Positions 44,926 to 51,413 of a DNA stretch of 51,413 nucleotides are shown here, in pieces. Numbering within the stretch: position 1 is the stretch's first letter; every line of letters starts with the position of its first letter. The translations under genes and the position numbers were made by a program. Below the pieces are notes generated by a model. That model was not told the origin of the DNA. It was given only the letters and a program-made list of their open reading frames with translations, and ran no database searches. The DNA is from Sulfurovum sp. (lineage in GTDB: Bacteria > Campylobacterota > Campylobacteria > Campylobacterales > Sulfurovaceae), in the NCBI GenBank assembly GCA_027071315.1, contig JALSUP010000193.1, forward strand, positions 1 to 51,413, written 5' to 3'.

Positions 44926-46371
44926 ATGAAGAACAGAAGAGAATTCTTAACATTAAGTGGAGCAGCAGCACTTTATTTACTGACAGGATGCAGCGATGGT
45001 GGAACAAATCCCGGAGGTGGGGGAGGCGATACCCCTCCTGGTGAAGAGACTGCGAATGCCCTGCCTATTCCGGAATTGAAACTTCCGGTTGAAAGAGCGG
45101 GTGTTAAACATTATGACCTCAATATTATAGAGTCACAGCATACCTTTTTTGAAGGCGTGAAAACAAATACCTATGCCATAGACAGTACTTACCTCGGGCC
45201 AACGTTGTTATTGACAAGAGGTGACAAGGTTTCTTTGAACTATACGAACAAACTTTCTGTTGAAACGACCATGCACGGACACGGTATGCATCTGCCAGGT
45301 GAAATGGACGGTACGGCACACCAGCCCATAGCCGTAGGTGGAACATGGTCTGCAAAATACACCGTTGACCAGACAGCCTGTACCAACTGGTACCACCCGC
45401 ACTACCTGCATCAAACAGCACCGCATGTCTATCAGGGACTGGCGGGTATGCTCATCATTGAAGATGATGAGTCACGCAGTCTGGACATTCCAAAGCGTTA
45501 CGGAGTAGATGATATACCTTTGGTACTGCAGGACCGTTTCTTCTCTGCGGACAGAAGAAAGATCGTCTATGATCCAAGTATGGATCAGCTCGATATGGGT
45601 TATGTGGGCGATACTTTCATTACCAACGGTGCCATCTCCCCTGTATTCGATGCGGAAAACAAAGAGATTCGTTTCCGTATTTTGAACGGTTCGAATTCGA
45701 CCATGTATGACCTGGGTTTCCGTAATGCCAAAAGTTTTAAGCAGATCGCTACGGACAATGCCTTCCTTGAAGAACCTATAGAGATGAACCGTCTCCTGCT
45801 CTCTCCGGGAGAACGTGCCGAGATCGTTGTGGATTTCACTGACGATATGGATGCTGAGTTCACCCTTTATGACTTCATGCACAGTCAGACTTTCCTGACG
45901 GTCAATGTCTCTAAAAGTGCCACGGCAAGTACCACGTTACCGGCGGTACTGACCACACTTGACCCTGTACCTACAGCAACGAACAGCAGACAGTTCACGT
46001 TGGGAATGCGTGGTATGGATACCTTTACGATCAACGGGAAAACAATGAATATGAACCGTATTGATGCGGCACTCTCCAGAGGTGATGTGGAAGAGTGGGA
46101 GATCATTAACGGTACGGGAATGAACCACAATTTCCACATACACGGTACACACTTCAGGGTCGTTTCACGTGACGATGACCCGGCAGCGGTCGCTGAAAAT
46201 GACAAAGGTTACAAAGATGTGGTCTATCTGCCGCCACACAGCAGGCTTAAATTCATTGTGGAGATCCCGAATGATGATGTGACCGCAGACGCTGCCAACC
46301 CGTATATGTTCCACTGTCACTTTCTTGAACATGAAGACAATGGTATGATGGGACAATTTACCGTCAGTTAA
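44926..46371 (+). CDS. Multicopper oxidase 3, predicted Tat-exported lipoprotein
   Basis: A 481-residue paralogue of multicopper oxidase 2. Twin-arginine motif (NRREFLTLSG), lipobox (LLTGC, Cys about 23), then a Gly/Pro-rich tether. Copper motifs HGHGMH, WYHPHYLHQTAPH, MNHNFHIHGTHF and HCHFLEHEDNGMM are intact. It likely oxidises Cu(I) at the membrane surface. A hairpin follows its stop, and the cytochrome gene 68 bp further on has no copper box of its own, so the two may be co-transcribed. Confidence 0.92.
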   Translation: MKNRREFLTLSGAAALYLLTGCSDGGTNPGGGGGDTPPGEETANALPIPELKLPVERAGVKHYDLNIIESQHTFFEGVKTNTYAIDSTYLGPTLLLTRGDKVSLNYTNKLSVETTMHGHGMHLPGEMDGTAHQPIAVGGTWSAKYTVDQTACTNWYHPHYLHQTAPHVYQGLAGMLIIEDDESRSLDIPKRYGVDDIPLVLQDRFFSADRRKIVYDPSMDQLDMGYVGDTFITNGAISPVFDAENKEIRFRILNGSNSTMYDLGFRNAKSFKQIATDNAFLEEPIEMNRLLLSPGERAEIVVDFTDDMDAEFTLYDFMHSQTFLTVNVSKSATASTTLPAVLTTLDPVPTATNSRQFTLGMRGMDTFTINGKTMNMNRIDAALSRGDVEEWEIINGTGMNHNFHIHGTHFRVVSRDDDPAAVAENDKGYKDVVYLPPHSRLKFIVEIPNDDVTADAANPYMFHCHFLEHEDNGMMGQFTVS

Positions 46372-46378
46372 AATCTTC

Positions 46379-46405
46379 TGAGAAATGTTTAATACACATT
46401 TCTCA
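46379..46405 (+). terminator. Perfect hairpin between multicopper oxidase 3 and the cytochrome gene
   Basis: TGAGAAATGT (46379-46388) pairs with ACATTTCTCA (46396-46405), 10 of 10, with a 7-nt loop. There is no long T tract after it, so it may attenuate or protect the transcript rather than end it fully. Confidence 0.55.
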
Positions 46406-46439
46406 GGCATAATAAACAAATAAACCAAAGGATACACCT

Positions 46440-47024
46440 ATGAAAAAAATAACACTCACAGCGGCACTGCTGCTGTTCAGTACGCTCACACTTTCAGCGA
46501 ACAGTGACGGCAATGCTGTCTACGAGGCGAACTGTAAAGCCTGCCACATGCTAAAACCAATGATGGATAAGCAGAAAATGATGCAGATGAGCCCGCAGGA
46601 ACGTATGTCCATGAAAGAGAAAATGATGAAGACGATGAAAGCACCGCCGATGAGCAAGGTCTCCGCAAAGCTTAAGTTTGATCTTAAGGGTGACAAAGAG
46701 CAGATGGTTTCTTTCATTAAAGATTACATTGTCAACCCGAGTGCAGAGAAGTCAAAATGTATGCCGATGGCACTTAAAAAGTTTGGTGTCATGCCTGCCA
46801 TTGGTAAGACAATGAGCGGTAGCGATGTTGATACTGTGGCAAAATGGATGGTAGACAATTTTGATGAGAAATGGGACCCCAATGATCAGAATATGGCCTG
46901 TAATGCAAATGAGGGTAAAAAGATGAAATGCGGTCAGGGAAAATGCGGATCCGGAATGGCAGAAAAAGCACCTAAAAAAGAGAGTGCCATGAAGTGTCAG
47001 GCAGGTAAATGCGGAGGGAAATAA
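46440..47024 (+). CDS. Met-rich single-haem cytochrome c with C-terminal GKCG motifs
   Basis: A 194-residue exported protein (signal peptide MKKITLTAALLLFSTLTLSA) with one haem site CKACH (32-36). Helices very rich in Met and Lys follow (MMDKQKMMQM, MKEKMMKTMKAPPM), suited to Cu(I) binding. The distal haem ligand could be Met in FGVMPAIGKTMS. The last 40 residues carry the repeated motif MKCxxGKCG twice. The cytochrome could take electrons from, or pass them to, the multicopper oxidases (inference). AAAGGA precedes the start. Confidence 0.82.
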   Translation: MKKITLTAALLLFSTLTLSANSDGNAVYEANCKACHMLKPMMDKQKMMQMSPQERMSMKEKMMKTMKAPPMSKVSAKLKFDLKGDKEQMVSFIKDYIVNPSAEKSKCMPMALKKFGVMPAIGKTMSGSDVDTVAKWMVDNFDEKWDPNDQNMACNANEGKKMKCGQGKCGSGMAEKAPKKESAMKCQAGKCGGK

Positions 47025-47043
47025 ACTTCCTTTTTTTACACAA

Positions 47044-47064
47044 AGCAGTGCTGTAGGCACTGCT
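47044..47064 (+). terminator. Hairpin after the cytochrome gene
   Basis: AGCAGTGC (47044-47051) pairs with GCACTGCT (47057-47064) around TGTAG, 20 bp after the stop codon. The downstream tract is only pyrimidine-rich. Confidence 0.55.
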
Positions 47065-47114
47065 CTCTCCTTCATTTCTACTATTTTATTTCACAAAATC
47101 CACATTATTTTATA

Positions 47115-47146
47115 TGCACACTTTATGCACGTACTTTGAGTACAAT
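47115..47146 (+). promoter_or_regulatory. Copper-box promoter of the DUF302-PcoA-PcoB operon
   Basis: Repeats TGCACACTTTA (47115) and TGCACGTACTT (47126), 4 bp, then TACAAT (47141-47146). The second repeat is the least conserved of the set, but the spacing is identical. Confidence 0.68.
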
Positions 47147-47174
47147 AGCCCTATCAAACTTAAAAGGGTCAAAG

Positions 47175-47561
47175 ATGATTTACACAATTACAAGCAGCGC
47201 CACACTTGAAACTGTTAAAGAAGAACTTGAAGCCAAAGCAAAAGAAGTAGGTTTTGGTCTCTTAAATACTTATGAATTCAAAAAAATTTTAAAAGGGAAA
47301 GGCTTTCCTATAGAAAAAGACATTAGCGTCTTTGAACTTTGTAATCCGGCAGGGGCACAGCAGGCATTGGAGTATGATTCAGAAATTTCAGTTTATCTTC
47401 CTTGTCGTATCTCGGTTTATCAGGAAAAGGGACAGACTGTACTCTCTACCATTGGGCTAGATGAGATTATGACGACATTTCATGTTGAGGAGCGTTTTGC
47501 TTCATATATGAATATTCTTTTTGAAAATTTAAAACAGATCATGCACAGTTGGGACGACTAG
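47175..47561 (+). CDS. DUF302 family protein
   Basis: A 128-residue protein of the DUF302 family: MIYTITSSATLETVKEELEAKAKEVGFGLLNTYEFKKIL, then FELCNPAGAQQAL (the conserved CNP-type motif) and SVYLPCRISVYQEKGQTVLSTI. The family is a small ligand-binding fold of unknown role, often near metal or redox genes. There is no signal peptide, so it should be cytoplasmic. I start at ATG 47175, with AAAGGG 9 nt upstream; an upstream in-frame start at 47136 overlaps the promoter. It leads an operon with the PcoA-type oxidase. Confidence 0.85.
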   Translation: MIYTITSSATLETVKEELEAKAKEVGFGLLNTYEFKKILKGKGFPIEKDISVFELCNPAGAQQALEYDSEISVYLPCRISVYQEKGQTVLSTIGLDEIMTTFHVEERFASYMNILFENLKQIMHSWDD

Positions 47562-47593
47562 TACACATTTAATAGAACGAAAAAGGGGAAGAG

Positions 47594-49297
47594 ATGCAAA
47601 GACGGACATTTATAAAGGGGATGGCAGTCGGTTCTGTGATGGGACTGACCGCCATTGACTTAGAAGCAAAATCAACAGCCAAAACAAAACGCAGTAACAG
47701 TGTACTCAGAGGAAAAGAATTTTTCCTTGACATTGACTACACGACAGTCAATATGACAGGCAAAACCGCGGTAGCAACAACGGTCAACGGACAGCTTCCC
47801 GGACCGACACTGGTTTGGCAGGAGGGTGATACCATTACCCTACATGTGACGAACCATCTTAAAAGATCTTCTTCCATTCACTGGCACGGCATCATTCTGC
47901 CTGCCCCAATGGATGGTGTACCGGGTATCTCATTTAACGGTATTCCTCCGGGGAAAACATTTACTTACCGTTTTAAAGTCAGGCAGCATGGAACCTACTG
48001 GTACCACAGCCATTCCGGCTATCAGGAACAGACAGGAGTATATGGCAGCATTATCATTAAACCTAAGAAAAAAGAGCCTTTCTCTTATGACAGAGACTAT
48101 GTGGTGTTACTCTCCGACTGGAGTGATGAAAAGCCTTCTGCCATTTACAGAAAACTCAAACTTTCCAGTGACTACTACAACTTTAACCAGCGTACCGTAG
48201 GGGACTTCTTCTCTGAAGTTAAGAAAAAAGGTTTAGGTAATGCTTTTTCTGACAGGAAAATGTGGAACAGTATGCGTATGAGTGACCGTGACCTCTCCGA
48301 TGTCACAGGCTACACCTACACTTACCTGATGAACGGTAAAAACCCTGCCACACAATTTAAAGCACTCTTTAAAAAAGGTGAGAAGATACGCCTGCGTTTC
48401 ATTAACGGGGCAGCTATGAGCTTTTTTGACGTACGCATCCCCGGTTTGAAGATGACCGTGGTCGCAGCAGACGGAAACCACATTAAACCGGTAAGTATTG
48501 ACGAGTTCCGTATAGGTGTGGCTGAGACTTACGATGTCATCGTACAGCCAAGATCCAACAAAGCCTATGCTATTTTTGCCCAGAGTATTGAACGTTCAGG
48601 CTATGCCATGGGTTCACTTACACCTTCAGGTTCAACGCTTGCAAAAGCACCAAAAATGGATAAGCCACAGGCTTTGACCATGGCAGACATGGGCATGAAA
48701 ATGGCTAAAGAGGGTAAAATGAAAATGTCCAAAATGCCTATGAAAAAGTACCGCTGGTCTGCTATGGAAAAGCAGAAATACCCCATCACCAAACTGCCTA
48801 TGGCAAAAGGAGTACAGAGTACCATGATGGCAATGGACCCCAAATACAGACTTGAAGACCCCGGTGTGGGACTGAGAAATAACGGACGAAAGGTCCTGAC
48901 CTATGCCGACCTGAAGAACCGTTACTCTACACGAAGAGAGAGAAAACCCGACAGAGAGATAGTCTTGCATCTTACAGGGAACATGGAGCGTTATATGTGG
49001 TCCATCAACGGCATCAAGTATGCCGATGCCAAGCCGCTTCAGTTCCACTACGGAGAGCGACTGCGTATTACCTTCATTAATGACACGATGATGAACCACC
49101 CCATGCACCTGCACGGTATGTGGTCAGACCTGGAAACGGGAGATGACAACCATCTGGTACGAAAACACACCATTATCGTACAACCCGGTTCAAAGATCAG
49201 CTACCGCGTGACGGTTGATGCCAAAGGTGGTTGGGCCTATCATTGTCACCTGCTTTACCACATGGCAGGTATGTTTAGAAAAGTCGTAGTGGCGTAA
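47594..49297 (+). CDS. Copper-resistance multicopper oxidase, PcoA/CopA type
   Basis: A 567-residue periplasmic oxidase of the plasmid-type Pco/Cop system, distinct from the three CueO-like copies. Tat signal QRRTFIKGMAVGS. Copper sites: HWHGIILPAPMDGVPG, GTYWYHSHSGYQEQTG, MNHPMHLHGMWSDL and WAYHCHLLYHMAGMF. A Met-rich segment (about residues 365-415: MADMGMKMAKEGKMKMSK, MPMKK, TMMAMDP) is typical of PcoA and binds Cu(I). It is followed after 11 bp by the PcoB-type gene, its usual partner. Confidence 0.94.
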   Translation: MQRRTFIKGMAVGSVMGLTAIDLEAKSTAKTKRSNSVLRGKEFFLDIDYTTVNMTGKTAVATTVNGQLPGPTLVWQEGDTITLHVTNHLKRSSSIHWHGIILPAPMDGVPGISFNGIPPGKTFTYRFKVRQHGTYWYHSHSGYQEQTGVYGSIIIKPKKKEPFSYDRDYVVLLSDWSDEKPSAIYRKLKLSSDYYNFNQRTVGDFFSEVKKKGLGNAFSDRKMWNSMRMSDRDLSDVTGYTYTYLMNGKNPATQFKALFKKGEKIRLRFINGAAMSFFDVRIPGLKMTVVAADGNHIKPVSIDEFRIGVAETYDVIVQPRSNKAYAIFAQSIERSGYAMGSLTPSGSTLAKAPKMDKPQALTMADMGMKMAKEGKMKMSKMPMKKYRWSAMEKQKYPITKLPMAKGVQSTMMAMDPKYRLEDPGVGLRNNGRKVLTYADLKNRYSTRRERKPDREIVLHLTGNMERYMWSINGIKYADAKPLQFHYGERLRITFINDTMMNHPMHLHGMWSDLETGDDNHLVRKHTIIVQPGSKISYRVTVDAKGGWAYHCHLLYHMAGMFRKVVVA

Positions 49298-49308
49298 GGA
49301 ATAAAATA

Positions 49309-50001
49309 ATGAAACACATAAAACAAACACTGTTCGGTCTGGCCGCACTCTTGGCTTTAAGTCAAACACTTCAGGCAGCAGGCGGAGATGACCCTTTAAG
49401 AACCATGCTCATCATGGATAAACTGGAAATTCTCAATAACGATGAAAACACGCGTGCCTGGGAAGGCAGTTTTTACATGGGCTATGACCTGGATAAACTT
49501 TATGTTTACAGTACGGGTGAAGCCACAGCAGACGGTTTGGAATATTCGCAAAACGAAGTGGTCTACTCCCGAGCCATTGCTCCCTTTTGGGACATTCAGG
49601 CAGGTGTGAATTATGACAAATACGCCAATGCTTCAAGAACCTGGGGAGAGATCGCCATTTCAGGACTGGCACCTTACTTCTTTGAAAGCAGGGCTGCCCT
49701 GTTAGTCAACGGAGAAGGAAATATCGGATTGAGACTTGATCTTGAGTATGAAGCATTGCTGACGCAAAAGCTCATTTTAACCCCTTCTTTCGAAGCAGAG
49801 TTCTACAGCAAAGATGATCCGGAGTTACAACTGGGTTCCGGTCTCTCTTCTCTGGAAGCAGGCTTGCGTCTGCGTTATGAAATCGTCAGAGAGTTCGCAC
49901 CTTACATCGGTGTCACCTGGGACAGGAATTTTGGAAACACCTATGACTACAATCCCGTCAATGAAACTGATCTGCTTGTGGGTGTGAGGTTTTGGTTCTA
50001 A
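49309..50001 (+). CDS. Copper-resistance outer-membrane protein, PcoB/CopB type
   Basis: A 230-residue beta-barrel protein with signal peptide (MKHIKQTLFGLAALLALSQTLQA) and C-terminal Phe (GVRFWF). It matches the CopB family: the segments AWEGSFYMGYDLDKLYVYSTGEA, AIAPFWDIQAGVNYDKY and FAPYIGVTWDRNFGNT are characteristic. It lacks the long Met-rich N-terminal part of Pseudomonas CopB. Together with PcoA it handles copper in the periplasm and outer membrane. Last gene of the DUF302-PcoA-PcoB operon. Confidence 0.92.
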   Translation: MKHIKQTLFGLAALLALSQTLQAAGGDDPLRTMLIMDKLEILNNDENTRAWEGSFYMGYDLDKLYVYSTGEATADGLEYSQNEVVYSRAIAPFWDIQAGVNYDKYANASRTWGEIAISGLAPYFFESRAALLVNGEGNIGLRLDLEYEALLTQKLILTPSFEAEFYSKDDPELQLGSGLSSLEAGLRLRYEIVREFAPYIGVTWDRNFGNTYDYNPVNETDLLVGVRFWF

Positions 50002-50010
50002 TATGCCCTC

Positions 50011-50042
50011 TTAACATTTTATTAACAGCAGTCCATTACAAT
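50011..50042 (+). promoter_or_regulatory. Direct-repeat promoter upstream of a gene remnant
   Basis: TTAACATTTTA (50011) and TTAACAGCAGT (50022), 4 bp, then TACAAT (50037-50042): the same spacing as the six copper boxes but with different repeat letters (TTAACA against TTCACA/TGCACA). This may be the site of another PhoB/OmpR-type regulator or a degenerate copper box. Downstream there is only a 21-codon frame. Confidence 0.4.
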
Positions 50043-50061
50043 TTCTAAAACATATAAAAGG

Positions 50062-50127
50062 ATGATGATGAAAACAGTCGAGTGTTATAAGAGTTGCACC
50101 AGATGGGGCAAGAGGAATACGGAATGA
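50062..50127 (+). pseudogene. 21-codon open frame, probable remnant of a lost gene
   Basis: ATGATGATG after AAAAGG starts a frame of 21 codons (MMMKTVECYKSCTRWG...) that stops at 50125-50127. It has promoter, ribosome binding site and start, but no protein of recognisable type. It lies at the edge of a decayed region, so a truncated 5' end of a former gene is the simplest reading. A true short peptide cannot be ruled out. Confidence 0.25.
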
Positions 50128-50140
50128 TTCTGAAAAGACG

Positions 50141-50731
50141 TTAATGTCCACCCTTATTTTTGATCCGACTCAAACTCTGAGGGGTAATACCAAGCACGGT
50201 TGCGTACTGGTAGTTAGGTAGTACCTCTTCATAAATAGGTGCTACTTTTTTCATGAGTTCGTACTTCTCTTTGGCTGTAAGCCTTTGCATCATTTGAACA
50301 CGTTGGACAACGGTGATGAGCTGTGTGTTGAGTATGTTTCGTGAGAGTGTCATCCACTTTAGACTTGTGGCATAAAGCGCATCCATTGCTTTCAAATCAG
50401 CTTCATAGACTATACAATCATCTAGTGCCTCAGCAAAGAAGGTAGATTCTGTTTGGGTAAGGTAGGAGACTATATCGGCAGAGAAGGGGTCTAATGCCTA
50501 GCCATTTTTGTTGTAGTTGACCATCATGGTGAGGTCTTTGCCTTCTGTATTAAGACTATAGACACGTACTACACCAGAAGAGATATAGTGTAACTTTTGG
50601 CATACCTCTCCTGCAGAAAATAGTTCATCACCTTTGGCATACTCTTTTTTATGAAAGAGTGCAGTGACGCTCTGCCACTCCTCTTCGTCTATGCTAATGT
50701 GTGATTCGACGTAGTTGCGTAAAAATTTCAT
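50141..50731 (-). pseudogene. Crp/Fnr-family regulator interrupted by one in-frame TAG
   Basis: Read from ATG 50731, the frame gives an N-terminal cyclic-nucleotide-binding fold (EEEWQSVTALFHKKEYAKGDELFSAGE, LHYISSGVVRVYS) and stops at TAG (50500-50498) after MVNYNKNG. Beyond the stop the same frame continues without a shift: ALDPFSADIVSYLTQTES, EALDDCIVYEADLKAMDALYA, then a helix-turn-helix end (LPNYQYATVLGITPQSLSRIKNKG) to 50141. So a single nonsense change splits an otherwise intact 196-codon gene of the short Crp/Fnr type found in many Bacteroidota and Campylobacterota. No Fe-S cysteines typical of Fnr are seen. Readthrough is possible but unproven. Confidence 0.8.
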
Positions 50732-50803
50732 AAAAGAATCTTATCATATGTGAATGACAAAAGTTCTAAAAGAGTTTATAATGCAGATAAAAAAGGCTCA
50801 TTA

Positions 50804-51307
50804 ATGGGATATAAGCTTGAAATGATTCAGATGCTTTTAAAAAGAGGATCTTCAGATTTTAGAAAGCATATTAAAACAGAGAAGATAGATAATCAAACTA
50901 TAAAATATGCACAGATAGATAATGATATGCCTACAATTGTATTTGAAAATGGGATGGGTGCAGGGATGAAATTTTGGGATGAAGTGTTTCTTGAAATAGG
51001 AAAGAAAAATACGGTGTTTTCCTATAATCGAAATGATAAAAAAGATGACAATAATAAGAAAGTCTCTACAGATAGAGTAGAAGTCCTTAGAAAGCTTTTG
51101 CTAAAGAGAGGATTGAAGCCTCCCTATGTACTTGTAGGACATTCATTAGGTGGCATTTATGTACAATATTTTGCAAGAAAATATCCTAGTGAAGTATGTG
51201 GTATTGTCTTGGTTGATACACCACATCCTAGTAGTTTTGAGGATTTATCTGTTTTCCCTAAAAAACTATTAAGATTTTTTTCAACGATTTATAAAGGGCA
51301 CCTCTAA
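50804..51307 (+). pseudogene. Alpha/beta hydrolase, C-terminally truncated
   Basis: A frame of 167 codons from ATG 50804 (185 from an alternative GTG at 50750). It has the core of an alpha/beta hydrolase: PTIVFENGMGAGMKFWDEVF (oxyanion-hole strand), FSYNRND, YVLVGHSLGGIYVQYFARKYPSEV (nucleophile Ser in GHSLGG) and IVLVDTPHP. The acid and His of the triad, expected 80-120 residues further on, are missing: the frame ends at TAA 51305-51307 after FFSTIYKGHL. Base composition is much more AT-rich than the copper genes. Truncation coincides with a sequence that resembles an insertion-sequence end. Confidence 0.65.
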
Positions 51308-51378
51308 AAATACCCTCCCAATTCCAAAATCAGAACCTAAAGTCATTATTCCTCAAATGATGCCTTCATTCATTTGAG
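51292..51378. other. Possible left end of an insertion sequence cut by the window
   Basis: The hydrolase frame stops at the block AAAGGGCACCTCTAAAAAT (from about 51294), followed by CCCTCCCAATTCC. About 45 bp on, CTCAAATGA (51352-51360) and TCATTTGAG (51370-51378) form a perfect 9-bp inverted repeat with a 9-nt loop. Terminal blocks of this kind are common at IS ends, but no transposase or second end is in view, so this is tentative. Confidence 0.3.
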
Positions 51379-51413
51379 AGAAATTCTATAAAATCAATAG
51401 AAAAAATTCTTCC

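Overview
The window reads as chromosomal DNA of a Gram-negative, moderately AT-rich bacterium, most likely a Campylobacterota (epsilonproteobacterial) chemolithotroph of the Sulfurovum/Sulfurimonas type. That placement is an inference from remembered protein likeness (short 205-residue RecO, SCO4490-type UbiD decarboxylase of the futalosine menaquinone route, two-Cys peroxiredoxin beside a PerR-like regulator). No rRNA, tRNA, CRISPR array or complete insertion sequence was found.

Layout. (1) 1-934: minus-strand membrane histidine kinase, cut by the window edge. (2) 1019-12867: one tightly packed plus-strand transcription unit. Sulfate activation (cysD, cysN, a membrane-domain/APS-kinase fusion, cysC, cysQ) runs into dTDP-rhamnose synthesis (rmlA, rmlC, rmlD, rmlB), then a family 2 glycosyltransferase, a GT2-KpsC hybrid and a KpsS-like protein. 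Together this looks like a cell-surface polysaccharide locus that may use PAPS for sulfation. (3) 12862-16100, minus: M14-like lipoprotein, glutathione peroxidase, Omp85-type barrel, recO (with an apparent ATC start). (4) 16303-22360: gltB, an inositol-phosphatase family gene, accD. (5) 22370-28230: small DUF2132 gene, a 367-bp gap with a candidate small RNA, UbiD-type decarboxylase, peroxiredoxin, PerR-like regulator, yggS, rseP. A structured repeat lies in inverted copies just after the decarboxylase and just after yggS. (6) 28429-31123: two tandem paralogous two-TM coiled-coil proteins of unknown function and a small hypothetical.

(7) 31234-50001 is a copper island of about 19 kb: a P1B ATPase with its response regulator and sensor kinase; a HME-RND tripartite pump with a CzcI-like small protein and a terminal multicopper oxidase; two further paralogous multicopper oxidases; a Met-rich cytochrome c; a duplicated-repeat periplasmic peptide; and a DUF302-PcoA-PcoB operon. 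Six promoters in the island share one architecture, two 11-bp direct repeats (consensus near TGCACACTTHA) ending exactly 4 bp before the -10 hexamer. This pattern is best explained as the binding site of the island's own OmpR-type regulator.

(8) 50002-51413 looks decayed: a promoter with a related repeat in front of a 21-codon remnant, a Crp/Fnr-type regulator broken by one in-frame TAG, and an alpha/beta hydrolase truncated at a sequence resembling an insertion-sequence end.
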